A DNA stretch of 52,788 nt from CAKZKT01 sp034434235 (lineage in GTDB: Bacteria > Chloroflexota > Anaerolineae > CG2-30-64-16), in contig DAOTZV010000054.1 of the NCBI GenBank assembly GCA_034434235.1, positions 1 through 52,788 of the forward strand, given 5' to 3'. The notes beneath the pieces are model-generated. The model had not been told where the DNA came from and searched no databases. It saw nothing but the letters and a program-made list of their open reading frames with translations. Position numbers and translations under genes: made by a program. Below are positions 21,567 to 29,317 of this stretch, piece by piece. Each line of letters starts with the position of its first letter. Position 1 is the first letter of the stretch.

Positions 21567-22400
21567 ATGGCAACATCAGCGCATATCATCGAGGTTTCCG
21601 AGGCGACTTTCGAGCGCGACGTCATCGCGGCGTCGCATCAAACGCCGATCGTGGTGGATTTCTGGGCGCCGTGGTGCGGGCCCTGCCGCATGCTCGGCCC
21701 GACGCTCGAGAAGCTGGCGGCCGAGGCCAACGGCCAGTTCCGCCTGGCGAAGCTCAACGTGGATGAGAATCCGGGGTTGGCCATGCGCTACAACGTGCAG
21801 GGCATCCCGGCCGTGAAGGCGTTCCGCAACGGCAAGGTAGTGGCCGAGTTCGTCGGCGCGCTGCCGGAAGCGCAGGTGCGCCAGTTCATCAAGAAGATCG
21901 CGCCGGCGCCGGCCGAGCAGACCGCCGAGCTGGCGGCCGCGCTGCTCGCCGCGCATCGCTGGGCCGATGCCGAGCGGGCCTACCGCGCCGTAGCGAACAA
22001 CGGCGCCCAGCCCACGGCCACCCTGGGACTGGCAAAGGCATTATTGGCGCAGGGGAAAGGGGAAGAGGCCGCTCGCGCGCTGGAGGCCATCAAGGACGGC
22101 CCGGAATTCGCGGCCGCCGAGCGCCTGCGCGAGATGGCGCGCTGGCTGGCCTCGGCCGGATCGAACGGCGCCGGGCCCGATCCCAATAGCCCCGAGGCGC
22201 TCTTCCGCCTGGCGGCCGGCGTCGGCGCCAAAGGCGATATCCAGGCCGCGCTGGAGGGTCTGCTCGCCGTGCTCCGCCGCGACAAGCGCTTCCGGGGCGG
22301 CGAGGCGCAGCGCATCATGCTCGCCTACTTCGACATCCTGGGCGATGCCGATCCGCTGACGCGCGAATACCGCAATCGCCTGGCCTCCGTGCTGTTCTGA
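21567..22400 (+). CDS. Thioredoxin-domain protein with TPR-like tail (YbbN/CnoX type)
   Basis: 277 aa. Residues 1-110 are a thioredoxin fold with active site WCGPC (36-40) in DFWAPWCGPCRMLGP and the cis-Pro in GIPAVKAF. Residues 120-277 are Ala-rich helices resembling tetratricopeptide repeats (ATLGLAKALLAQGKGEEAARAL), ending like the CnoX/YbbN C-terminal domain (RDKRFRGGEAQRIMLAYFDILGD). Members act as redox-linked chaperones or holdases; both active-site cysteines are present, so redox activity is possible. GGGAGAGG precedes the ATG. Single gene, closed by an 11-bp-stem hairpin. Confidence 0.9.
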   Translation: MATSAHIIEVSEATFERDVIAASHQTPIVVDFWAPWCGPCRMLGPTLEKLAAEANGQFRLAKLNVDENPGLAMRYNVQGIPAVKAFRNGKVVAEFVGALPEAQVRQFIKKIAPAPAEQTAELAAALLAAHRWADAERAYRAVANNGAQPTATLGLAKALLAQGKGEEAARALEAIKDGPEFAAAERLREMARWLASAGSNGAGPDPNSPEALFRLAAGVGAKGDIQAALEGLLAVLRRDKRFRGGEAQRIMLAYFDILGDADPLTREYRNRLASVLF

Positions 22401-22407
22401 TCCTTCG

Positions 22408-22438
22408 CGTGCCAGGCGTCTCACGGGCGCCTGGCACG
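22408..22438. repeat. GTGCCAGGC-type hairpin between convergent genes
   Basis: CGTGCCAGGCG (22408-22418) and CGCCTGGCACG (22428-22438) are perfect 11-bp arms around a 9-nt loop. It sits between the plus-strand thioredoxin gene (ends 22400) and the minus-strand gene ending at 22449, so it can serve as a bidirectional transcript end, though without a T run. A 14-bp-arm relative is at 29246-29281. Confidence 0.75.
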
Positions 22439-22448
22439 TCACGCCACC

Positions 22449-22856
22449 TCATTCGTCGAAATCGCCCGCGGCGGCGGGCATCTCCACCCGCACCAGCTCG
22501 CCGTGCAGGTTGATCACCACCCGAAAGCCGAGCATCGCCAGCCATTGCCGCGCTTCGACCGGCAGGGTCTGATCGAGCATCTGCTCCAGGTTGATGTTTT
22601 GCAGCGCCGAATCCACGGCCGCCTTCGTAAAGAGATCGTCCCGCCCCATCATGCGCAACATTGCCTGGGCCGCCTCATCGCGATGCTCGGCCAGTTGCGC
22701 CATGAACTGCTCCAGGACGGCGCGATCTATCGGTCGGGCTTCCACGTGACGGCGAAAGCCCTGATCGTCTATCACGTAGTAGGCGGTTGAGCCGACGTAG
22801 CTCACCGACACCGGCTCCCCATCCTCGGTCACCACCAGATCTTCGAAAAACGGCAT
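22449..22856 (-). CDS. Uncharacterised small cytoplasmic protein
   Basis: 135 aa starting MPFFEDLVVTEDGEPVSVSYVG; no signal or membrane segment. It reads as a short N-terminal beta region (SYVGSTAYYVIDDQGF), a helical middle with repeated acidic/basic residues, and a C-terminal strand pair (FRVVINLHGELVRVEM). Start supported by GAGGAAGAG just upstream and a TATAAT further up. I do not recognise the family. Codon use matches the neighbours, so the gene looks genuine. Confidence 0.75.
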   Translation of the reverse strand: MPFFEDLVVTEDGEPVSVSYVGSTAYYVIDDQGFRRHVEARPIDRAVLEQFMAQLAEHRDEAAQAMLRMMGRDDLFTKAAVDSALQNINLEQMLDQTLPVEARQWLAMLGFRVVINLHGELVRVEMPAAAGDFDE

Positions 22857-22893
22857 CGCTCTTCCTCAATTCTCGATTGCGTTCAACAGCGTT

Positions 22894-22899
22894 ATTATA
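22894..22899 (-). promoter_or_regulatory. -10 element for the 22449-22856 gene
   Basis: Minus strand reads TGGTATAAT, a consensus -10 with extended TGG, about 40 nt upstream of the ATG at 22856. No good -35 is visible. Confidence 0.45.
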
Positions 22900-22924
22900 C
22901 CATAGGGACGGGGCGCATATGTCA

Positions 22925-23794
22925 TCAGACATAGGGAAAGGCCCAGTGGCCCGGGCCATGGCGGGCATCGTAGGCCCGCAACGCCGCAGCCATGTCGAGC
23001 GAAGCCTCGGGAGGCTGGTCGCGCATCCACCAGGCGAAATCCGAGACCCACGGCAATCCGCTCAACACGGAACGTCGGAACATCTCGGCCATCGCGCCGC
23101 CCTCGGCCAACAGGCCCGATTCCCGATAGCCGGCATCCACGACCCCGCGGTCGTACTCCACGCGGCGGATCTCGACCTGCCAGCCGGCCGCATCCCCGCG
23201 CAGGAGGGCATAGCTGGCACGCGGATCGCCGTCGTAGGAGATGCCCACCGCGCCGACATTGACGACCAGCCAGCGCGCCACGCGGCGCACCATCGGCACG
23301 TGGGTGTGGCCGCCGGCAACCGTCTCCTCGGCCACGCGCGCCAGGTGGCGCGCGGCCCACGCCTCGGGCGAATCGGGCCGGATGCCGACGAAGAAGTTGC
23401 CCGGCAAGCCATGCACCAGGCGGAGCGGCGGGGCGCCGGCCAGTTGCGGGCTGGCCTCCAGGGGAAGGCGGGCGAGGAGATCGAGATGCCGCGAGGTCAG
23501 GTGCTCGCGCGTCCACCAGAGCGCGGCGTAACGCCGGCGGTCGGCATAGCGCGCCTCCATGCGCGGGGTGCCGAGCTGCAGGACCGCGTCATCGTGGTTG
23601 CCGAGCAACATCGGCCAACGCAGATCGGCCAGCCGGTCGAGCACCTCGGCCGACCAGGGACAGCCGTTGACCAGGTCGCCCAGGATGAAAATCGCGTCGG
23701 CCGCCTGAGCCGCCAGATCGGCCAATACCGCTTCGAGCGCGGGCAGGTTGCCGTGAATATCCGAGAGCAATGCGATCGTGATCACCGACGCCAT
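22925..23794 (-). CDS. Calcineurin-like metallophosphoesterase
   Basis: 289 aa from ATG 23794; longer starts at 23815 and 23860 are possible but add residues before the conserved fold and lack good ribosome sites. Metal-binding motifs in order: LLSDIHGNLPALEAVL, FILGDLVNGCPWS, MLLGNHDD, LVHGLPGN and VAGGHTHVPMV. This is the YfcE/YvnB-like predicted phosphodiesterase group; substrate unknown. The C-terminal ~70 residues (WVSDFAWWMRDQPPEASLDM) extend past the core. Tail to tail with none of its neighbours; a minus-strand winged-helix gene lies 73 bp upstream. Confidence 0.87.
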   Translation of the reverse strand: MASVITIALLSDIHGNLPALEAVLADLAAQAADAIFILGDLVNGCPWSAEVLDRLADLRWPMLLGNHDDAVLQLGTPRMEARYADRRRYAALWWTREHLTSRHLDLLARLPLEASPQLAGAPPLRLVHGLPGNFFVGIRPDSPEAWAARHLARVAEETVAGGHTHVPMVRRVARWLVVNVGAVGISYDGDPRASYALLRGDAAGWQVEIRRVEYDRGVVDAGYRESGLLAEGGAMAEMFRRSVLSGLPWVSDFAWWMRDQPPEASLDMAAALRAYDARHGPGHWAFPYV

Positions 23795-23867
23795 ACCGTC
23801 GCGGCAAAAGATCATGGGCTGGTCTGGCGCCAGTATACGACCACAACGGCAATCTGGCAAACTGCCG

Positions 23868-24269
23868 TCAGCGGCCCATATCGGCCGGCGACGTGACCGG
23901 ATCGGCTTGAGCCTTTCCTCCTGAGCCGGCGGGCAAGATCGCCTTGAAGAACGCGCGCAGTCGTCGGTTGGTGGTGAACCGGTAGTACGGCCCGGAAACG
24001 AGCAACCGCTCTTGTACCAGGCCGGCCTGCAGCAAGATCTCGATCTGCGCTAACGCCTCCTGGCCGGAACACCCCAGGTCGTGGGCCACTTCCCGGTACG
24101 AACACCAATCGTCCGCAGCAGCCAGATAGGCCGCCATGTCCCACGGCACGCAGCGATCGGCACAACGCTGCAACAAGGGCATCAGGTCGGAGAAAGCCTC
24201 ATCGTGGAGCGAATTGAGCAACCCGTCCGGGAGATAGCTCGGCTCGCCAGGAGCCAGGTAGAAAATCAA
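23868..24269 (-). CDS. Predicted winged-helix DNA-binding protein
   Basis: 133 aa from TTG 24269. I chose this start because GGAGG lies 9 nt upstream and because the longer frame (to 24371) begins inside the -35 box of a strong promoter. N-terminus LIFYLAPGEPSYLPDGLL; the middle (AAYLAAADDWCSYREVAHDLGCSGQEALAQIEIL) reads as a helix-turn-helix with a following wing (GLVQERLLVSGPYYRFTTN). The C-terminus is short and polar. Function unknown; a 16-bp palindrome abuts its promoter, which would suit autoregulation. Confidence 0.7.
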   Translation of the reverse strand: MIFYLAPGEPSYLPDGLLNSLHDEAFSDLMPLLQRCADRCVPWDMAAYLAAADDWCSYREVAHDLGCSGQEALAQIEILLQAGLVQERLLVSGPYYRFTTNRRLRAFFKAILPAGSGGKAQADPVTSPADMGR

Positions 24270-24342
24270 GGGGGAGTACCTCCGATCGGTTTTAGAAACA
24301 GGCTCACACAAGATCAGATTGCTCTCGTTCTCCGCCTCATGA

Positions 24343-24371
24343 AAAATACCACACAATCGCGGGGCTGTCAA
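24343..24371 (-). promoter_or_regulatory. Consensus promoter for the winged-helix gene
   Basis: Minus strand: perfect TTGACA (24371-24366), 17-bp spacer, TATTTT (24348-24343). Best -35 in the window. Leader to the TTG start is about 67 nt. Confidence 0.7.
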
Positions 24372-24387
24372 ATAACAATACTGTTAT
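24372..24387. promoter_or_regulatory. Candidate operator palindrome next to the -35
   Basis: ATAACA-ATAC-TGTTAT: perfect 6-bp arms around 4 nt, directly abutting the -35 of the winged-helix promoter. AT-rich in a GC-rich gap. Plausible binding site for that gene's own product. Confidence 0.4.
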
Positions 24388-24415
24388 CTGACCGAACGAA
24401 CGCGGCGGTGCGAAA

Positions 24416-24433
24416 GCGGCGCTGGAGCGCCGC
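24416..24433. repeat. Short GC palindrome
   Basis: GCGGCGCT-GG-AGCGCCGC, perfect 8-bp arms, in the divergent gap 24270-24527 just upstream of the yjjX promoter. Looks like another small REP-type element; no second copy found in the window. Confidence 0.5.
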
Positions 24434-24451
24434 AATCCAAAAGGGGGCGAT

Positions 24452-24480
24452 TTGTCAGCGCGCTCATCCTCGATTAGAAT
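24452..24480 (+). promoter_or_regulatory. yjjX promoter
   Basis: TTGTCA (24452-24457), 17-bp spacer, TAGAAT (24475-24480); start site about 40 nt before the ATG at 24528. Confidence 0.6.
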
Positions 24481-24527
24481 CAGGGCGTTTTGGCAGGTGA
24501 TCATCCGCTTCGACAGGGAGCGCACGC

Positions 24528-25082
24528 ATGAGGGTACTGGTTGGCTCGCGCAATCCGACCAAGATCGCCGCGGTGGAAGACGTGTTCGGTCGCTGCTTCG
24601 GATCGGTCGAGGCGATCGGCGTCGAGGTGGCATCGGGCGTTTCTGCGCAGCCGATGGGACTGGAAGAAACCTTTCTGGGCGCAGAGAATCGGGCGCGCGG
24701 CCTGCTGCGCGTAAATGCCGCGCAGGGGTGGAATGCGCAGTTCTGCGTGGGCATCGAGGGCGGGGTAGCGCTCCTGCACGGCCGCTGGTTCGCGTTCGGC
24801 GTGATCTGCATCGCCGACGAGCGCGAGCGCCTGGGCTTCGGCGTGACATCGCATTTCGAGCTGCCCGCCGAGGTAGCGGCCGGCCTGGCAAACGGCGCGG
24901 AGCTCGGCGAGGTGATAGACGAGTTGACCGGCCAACGAGATACGCGGCTCGCCGGCGGCGCCATCGGCTATCTGTCGCACGGCCAGCTCGACCGCCGGGG
25001 TCTGGCCCGCCAGGGAATCTTCATGGCGCTGCTTCCCTTCATGAACGAAACGCTCTTCTTCCAAAAACAAAAAGGAGATTGA
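24528..25082 (+). CDS. yjjX: Inosine/xanthosine triphosphatase (DUF84, YjjX family)
   Basis: 184 aa, house-cleaning phosphatase hydrolysing ITP/XTP. Family motifs: VGSRNPTKIAAVEDVF at the N-terminus, VSAQPMGLEETFLGAENRA (the QPxxxxET region with conserved Glu), VGIEGGVALLHGRWFAFGV, and GYLSHGQLDRRGL near the end. Length is typical (about 170-185). Own promoter at 24452-24480; the NAD-epimerase gene starts 4 nt downstream, so the two are coupled. Confidence 0.88.
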   Translation: MRVLVGSRNPTKIAAVEDVFGRCFGSVEAIGVEVASGVSAQPMGLEETFLGAENRARGLLRVNAAQGWNAQFCVGIEGGVALLHGRWFAFGVICIADERERLGFGVTSHFELPAEVAAGLANGAELGEVIDELTGQRDTRLAGGAIGYLSHGQLDRRGLARQGIFMALLPFMNETLFFQKQKGD

Positions 25083-25086
25083 CACT

Positions 25087-26040
25087 ATGCGCATCGTCGT
25101 CATCGGCGGCGTCGGCCACGTGGGAACTTACATGGTCCCCCGCCTGGTCGAGGCCGGCCACGAAGTCATCGTCATCAGTCGCGGCCAGCGCCAGCCCTAT
25201 CGGCCGCATGCGGCCTGGCGCAAGGTCCAAATGGTGATTGCCGACCGCGCGGCCGAAGACGCGGCGGGGATCTTCGGCCAGCGCGTGCGCGATCTGCGGC
25301 CCGATGTAGTCGTGGACATGATCTGCTTCCGGCTGGAGAGCGCGCGGCAGATTGCCGAGGCGCTGCGGGGGCAGGTGCAACACTTCCTGCATTGCGGCAC
25401 GATCTGGGTGCACGGGCCCACGGTGCAGGCGCCGACCGAGGAGACGCAGCCGCGCCGGCCGTTCGGCGAATACGGCATCCAGAAGGCGGCCATCGAGGCG
25501 TATCTGCTCGATCAGGCGCGGCGGGGCGATCTTCCCGCCACCTGTCTCCACCCCGGCCACATCGTCGGGCCCGGCTGGGCGCCGGTCAACCCGGCCGGCA
25601 ACTTCAATCCGCAGGTCTTCGCCACCCTCGGCCGCGGGGAAGAGCTGGCCTTGCCCAATCTCGGCATGGAGACGGTGCATCATGTCCATGCCGACGACGT
25701 GGCGCAGGCCTTCTGTCAGGCCATCGCCCACTGGAGCACCAGCGTGGGCGAGAGCTTCCATGTCGTCTCGCCGGCCGCGCTGAGCCTGCGCGGCTACGCC
25801 GAGGCCGTGGCGGGCTGGTTCGGCCAGGAGCCGCGGCTGAAGTTCTTGCCGTGGGACGAGTGGCGCCGGACGGTCTCCGAGGAGGAGGCGCGAGCCACCT
25901 GGGACCACATCGCGCACAGCCCCAACTGTAGCATCGCCAAGGCCCGGCGGCTGATCGGTTACGCGCCGCGCTACAGCTCGCTGGAAGCCGTGTACGAGGC
26001 GGTGACCTGGCTGCTCGAGCACGCGGTGATCCAGATCTGA
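25087..26040 (+). CDS. NAD-dependent epimerase/dehydratase (extended SDR)
   Basis: 317 aa. Rossmann motif VIGGVGHVGTYMVPRL at residues 5-20, VVVDMICF, then FGEYGIQKAAIEAYLL giving the YxxxK catalytic pair, and LHPGHIVGPGW. The AAAGGAG site is just before the ATG. The C-terminal substrate domain (PRLKFLPWDEWRR) is unusual enough that the sugar or other substrate cannot be named. Confidence 0.87.
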   Translation: MRIVVIGGVGHVGTYMVPRLVEAGHEVIVISRGQRQPYRPHAAWRKVQMVIADRAAEDAAGIFGQRVRDLRPDVVVDMICFRLESARQIAEALRGQVQHFLHCGTIWVHGPTVQAPTEETQPRRPFGEYGIQKAAIEAYLLDQARRGDLPATCLHPGHIVGPGWAPVNPAGNFNPQVFATLGRGEELALPNLGMETVHHVHADDVAQAFCQAIAHWSTSVGESFHVVSPAALSLRGYAEAVAGWFGQEPRLKFLPWDEWRRTVSEEEARATWDHIAHSPNCSIAKARRLIGYAPRYSSLEAVYEAVTWLLEHAVIQI

Positions 26041-26055
26041 CGCGCGACGAAGTCT

Positions 26056-26147
26056 CAGTAGATCACAGATTCAAGCTCAGAGGGGGTCTGTGACCCCCCG
26101 ACCGCCGGTCACAGACCGGCTTGGAGCAGCAAAATTGTGATCTACTG
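26056..26147. mobile_element. MITE-like element, copy 1 (92 bp)
   Basis: Begins CAGTAGATCACA and ends with the exact reverse complement TGTGATCTACTG. It is flanked on both sides by AGTCT (26051-26055 and 26148-26152), a 5-bp target duplication. Inside are GGGGTCTGTGACCCC and CCGGTCACAGACCGG hairpins. 91 of its bases match copy 2 at 48783-48873; this copy has one extra C. No coding capacity, so it must be moved in trans. It fills the gap 26041-26214 between convergent genes. Confidence 0.9.
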
Positions 26148-26214
26148 AGTCTTGTGATAGGGGCGCGCGGCCGTGCGCCTGCGCCGCCCTGCGCCTTTCG
26201 TGTTGCCGCGGCGA

Positions 26215-27102
26215 TCACCGGTCGGGGCGAGAGGCGCCGGCCGCGACGACCACCAGCTCCGCGAGCGCCACCCATTCCCCGCCCTGGCCCTCGACCGTGA
26301 CCCCCGGCACGATGATCCCATCGTGCGCCAGCGCGTCGAGCGCGGCCGCGACCTCGCGCGGCGGCCAGCCGAAGAGCAGCGCCAGGTCTCGACTGCGCGC
26401 CGCGCCCACCGAGCGCAGGTAGAGCTCGGCCAGCTTGCGCCGCGCCTGCGCCTGGCGGATCGGCCGCGCCCGTTCGGGCAGGTCGGGGTAATGGCGATGG
26501 ACGCACTCGTAGATGAACGCGTAGTTCCACGCGCCCGCTTCGGCCACGCCCACCGGCAGGATCTTGAAGTCGGCCTGGAGGAACTCCAGCGCCCGGTTGA
26601 AGGGGGAATCGCTGGCCTTGCTCGTCATGTGCGCCAGCTTGCGCAGGCTGATCGTGTCGAGCGGGCCCTCGTTCAGCAGCGTCTCGTAGATCGTCTTCGC
26701 CTCGAAGGTGAGCCGGCCCTCTTCGTATTGGAGCAGATAATCCTTCTCCGGCTCGCCGTAGTTCTCCGAGAGCGCGTAGAAATAGGGCGCGATCTCCAGG
26801 CTGATGATCGTGGCCCGGCGGCGCAACACCTTGGCGTAATACCAGACCCGCTTGCCGAGGAGCTCATCCTTCCACCCCCAGGTGATGTGCCCCGGATCGT
26901 CGTGTTCGTCGGCCACGGGTCGGTCGCCGGCCACGGCCACCCACAGGCTGGGCAACACGACCTCCTTGATCGGCCAGAAGTAGACGAAGCCGCGCTCTGC
27001 GACGAAGGCGATAGCATCCTCGCGGCGCGCGATGCGCCGTCGCAAGCGGAAGGTCTCGGCACGGAAGGACCGGAGGGCTTCCAGAGTTATCGTGTAGCTC
27101 AT
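26215..27102 (-). CDS. YcaQ/AlkZ-like winged-helix protein
   Basis: 295 aa. The pattern of N-terminal YTITLEALRSFRAETFRL, GFVYFWPIKEVVLPSLW, GHITWGWKDELLGKRVWYY and later winged-helix segments (LAELYLRSVGAARSRDLALLFGWPPREVAAALDAL) resembles the HTH_42/YcaQ group, whose members include AlkZ DNA glycosylases that unhook interstrand crosslinks. I cannot identify the catalytic Gln motif with certainty, so glycosylase activity is only a suggestion. It starts 6 nt after the miaA stop and ends the minus-strand rplS-rnhB-yraN-miaA run. Confidence 0.6.
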   Translation of the reverse strand: MSYTITLEALRSFRAETFRLRRRIARREDAIAFVAERGFVYFWPIKEVVLPSLWVAVAGDRPVADEHDDPGHITWGWKDELLGKRVWYYAKVLRRRATIISLEIAPYFYALSENYGEPEKDYLLQYEEGRLTFEAKTIYETLLNEGPLDTISLRKLAHMTSKASDSPFNRALEFLQADFKILPVGVAEAGAWNYAFIYECVHRHYPDLPERARPIRQAQARRKLAELYLRSVGAARSRDLALLFGWPPREVAAALDALAHDGIIVPGVTVEGQGGEWVALAELVVVAAGASRPDR

Positions 27103-27108
27103 ATCAGA

Positions 27109-28095
27109 TCATCCGGTTTGTTTCAACCAGGCCGCGATCTCGGCCAGGAGGGCCGCGATGGGCGTGCGGTCGGGGTGGATCCAACGGATCTGCGGGTCGT
27201 CCGGCCGGAACCAGGTGTTCTGCTGGTGCACGAAGCGCCGCGTCTGCCGCTTGATGCGCGCCACGGCCTCGTCCAGCGAGATCTCGCCCCGCAGGTATTC
27301 GCCGATCTGCCGATAGCCGATCCCGCTCATGGCCGGCAGGTTCCAGGCGTAGCCGGCCGCGGCCAACCGCGCCACCTCCTCCACCAGGCCATCGGCGATC
27401 ATACGGTCGACGCGAGCGTCTATGCGAGCAAAGAGCTCTGCGCGCGGCCGCGCGACGCCGATCTGCAAGATGCGGTAAGGAGGCGGCGCCTTGCGTTGGA
27501 GCTCGGAGATCGGCCGGCCGGTCGCCAGGCACACCTCCAGCGCACGAATCACGCGGCGCACGTTGCGCGGGTCAATGCGCGCCGCGGCCACGGGATCGAG
27601 GCCGGCCAGGCGGCCATGCAAGGCCGCGGCCCCTTCCGTGGCGGCCTGGGCCTCAAGCGCCGCGCGCAGCTCGGGCCGCGGGGCCACCGCGGGGACGGTC
27701 CATCCCTCGATCACAGCGCGGACGTACTGGCCCGTGCCGCCGACCAGGAAGGGCAGGCGGCCGCGGCGCCAGATGTCATCTATGGCCGCGTAGGCCAACC
27801 ACTGATACTCGGCCACCGAGAGGGCCTGATCCGGCGAGACGATGTCGAGCAGGTGGTGCGGCACGCGGGCGCGCTCGGCCGGGGTGGCCTTGGCCGTGCC
27901 GATATCCATGCCGCGATAGATCTGCCGCGAATCGGCCGACACGATCTCGCCGTCCAGCGCGGCGGCCAGCTCGATGGCCAGCGCCGTCTTGCCGGCCGCC
28001 GTCGGCCCGACGATGACGATCAGCGACGGCGGATGCGACAGGGGCGACGGATGGGCGCTCGCGGGGGTCGGCGGACAGCTTTGCTCTGCGGACAT
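27109..28095 (-). CDS. miaA: tRNA dimethylallyltransferase
   Basis: MiaA prenylates A37 of tRNAs reading UNN codons. 328 aa from ATG 28095, whose T is shared with the yraN TGA (TGATG overlap); the open frame extends upstream but only as a shadow of yraN. P-loop GPTAAGKTALAIEL, DSRQIYRGMDIGTAKAT (catalytic Asp), LVGGTGQYVRAVIEG, and RFVHQQNTWFR near the end. N-terminus has a Pro/Ser-rich extension of about 20 residues before the P-loop. Confidence 0.95.
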   Translation of the reverse strand: MSAEQSCPPTPASAHPSPLSHPPSLIVIVGPTAAGKTALAIELAAALDGEIVSADSRQIYRGMDIGTAKATPAERARVPHHLLDIVSPDQALSVAEYQWLAYAAIDDIWRRGRLPFLVGGTGQYVRAVIEGWTVPAVAPRPELRAALEAQAATEGAAALHGRLAGLDPVAAARIDPRNVRRVIRALEVCLATGRPISELQRKAPPPYRILQIGVARPRAELFARIDARVDRMIADGLVEEVARLAAAGYAWNLPAMSGIGYRQIGEYLRGEISLDEAVARIKRQTRRFVHQQNTWFRPDDPQIRWIHPDRTPIAALLAEIAAWLKQTG

Positions 28096-28529
28096 CAGGC
28101 CATGCCCTCCACGGCGTCCCGATAGTGCGCCAGCCGGCTCAGCGATCCGTCGGCCGCCAGCTCCACCGCGATCACGTCTATCCGCTTCGGGCCGTCCCAG
28201 GGCATCTGGAACAGGTATTCGTCGGCCATGGCGGCCAGTTGAAGCTGCTTGCGCGGGGTCACCGACTCTTCGGGCGAGCCGAGGGCCGGCGCGTCTCGTC
28301 GGCGGCCGACCCGCCGCGTGCGCACCTCGACGAAGACCAGGCATGCGCCGTCGCGTGCGACGATGTCGAGCTCGCCGCGACGCGTGCGCCAGTTGCGGGC
28401 CAGGATCGCATAGCCGAGCTGCTCCAGATAGGCCACCGCGCGATCTTCCCCCTGTCGGCCGGTCGTCCGACGCCCATCGGTCACCAAAACCGCTTTCCGG
28501 TCGGCAACGCTTCGCGAAGTCTCTGCCAT
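28095..28529 (-). CDS. yraN: YraN family (UPF0102) endonuclease-like protein
   Basis: 144 aa. Core motif GELDIVARDGACLVFVEVRTR carries the PD-(D/E)XK-like Glu-Asp-Glu-x-Lys/Arg arrangement, preceded by GRQGEDRAVAYLEQLGY. The N-terminal 20 residues are longer than typical; GTG 28484 is an alternative start. In many bacteria yraN follows rnhB, as here (10-bp gap). Molecular role undetermined. Confidence 0.88.
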   Translation of the reverse strand: MAETSRSVADRKAVLVTDGRRTTGRQGEDRAVAYLEQLGYAILARNWRTRRGELDIVARDGACLVFVEVRTRRVGRRRDAPALGSPEESVTPRKQLQLAAMADEYLFQMPWDGPKRIDVIAVELAADGSLSRLAHYRDAVEGMA

Positions 28530-28539
28530 ACCTCGCCCT

Positions 28540-29238
28540 TCACGACATCGCGTTCGCCACCGGCGCGTAGCTGCGGCGGTGAAGCGGACATGGGCCCAAC
28601 TGCATCAGCGCGGCCCTGTGCATAGTCGTACCATAGCCCTTATGTCGAGCAAAGCCGTAGCCGGGATGCACCCGATCTTCGGCGATCATCAGCCGATCTC
28701 GCGTGACCTTGGCGATAATGGACGCGGAAGCCACAGAAAGCGATAGCGCATCGCCGTGTGGAATTCCGCGTTGCGGAAGGGGAAGATCGGGCAGGGTCAG
28801 GTAATCGAGCAGCAGGTAATCGGGCGGGGTCGCCAGCGCCTCCACCGCCCGCCGGAGCGCCAGCCGATTGGCATGGGCAATGCCGAGCGCATCGATCTCC
28901 CCGGCCGAGGCGCTCCCCACGCCCACAGCCACCGCGCAGGCGTGGATGGCCGCGAAGAGGTATTCGCGCCGGGCGGGCGTCAGCTTCTTGGAATCGTCCA
29001 CCGCGCCCAGGAGCCCCGCGAGGGCCGAACGGTCGGCCGGCAGGATCACGGCCGCGGCCACGATCGGTCCGGCCCAGGCCCCGCGACCCGCCTCATCCGC
29101 GCCCGCCACCAGACGATAGCCCGCCTGCCACAGCCCGGCCTCCAGCGTCAGGTCGGCGCGGGACTGCGGGCCCGGCGCTACAGCAGAGGAAGGACGGCCG
29201 GCAGAAGAAAGCACACGATCCATCGAGAGCACCCGCAT
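28540..29238 (-). CDS. rnhB: Ribonuclease HII
   Basis: RNase HII nicks at ribonucleotides in DNA. About 232 aa from ATG 29238; an ATG at 29223 is also possible. Active-site motifs: GADEAGRGAWAGPIVAAA (Asp, Glu), DDSKKLTPARRE, LLLDYLTLP (third Asp) and HGDALSLSVASASIIAKVTRD. The open frame upstream of 29238 is only a repeat hairpin (29246-29281). No clear ribosome site is visible, perhaps displaced by that hairpin. Confidence 0.95.
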   Translation of the reverse strand: MRVLSMDRVLSSAGRPSSAVAPGPQSRADLTLEAGLWQAGYRLVAGADEAGRGAWAGPIVAAAVILPADRSALAGLLGAVDDSKKLTPARREYLFAAIHACAVAVGVGSASAGEIDALGIAHANRLALRRAVEALATPPDYLLLDYLTLPDLPLPQRGIPHGDALSLSVASASIIAKVTRDRLMIAEDRVHPGYGFARHKGYGTTMHRAALMQLGPCPLHRRSYAPVANAMS

Positions 29239-29245
29239 TAACGAA

Positions 29246-29281
29246 CGTGCCTGGCACTTTTTCGCGGAAGTGCCAGGCACG
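29246..29281. repeat. GTGCCTGGCAC-type hairpin ahead of rnhB
   Basis: CGTGCCTGGCACTT (29246-29259) and AAGTGCCAGGCACG (29268-29281): perfect 14-bp arms, 8-nt loop. It lies 7 nt from the rnhB start, between rplS and rnhB, and could attenuate or process the message. Related to the element at 22408-22438. Confidence 0.8.
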
Positions 29282-29317
29282 TATCAGAGAGCCATGTGCG
29301 CGGGGTCGAAAGGCGGA

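Noticed and set aside
26063..26530. Minus-strand 155-codon frame including the mobile element
   Set aside because: Its start region is repeat DNA and the rest is a shadow of the YcaQ-like gene.
28096..28344. 83-residue N-terminal extension of MiaA
   Set aside because: Antisense-like Arg-rich sequence overlapping yraN in another frame; the P-loop protein starts at ATG 28095.
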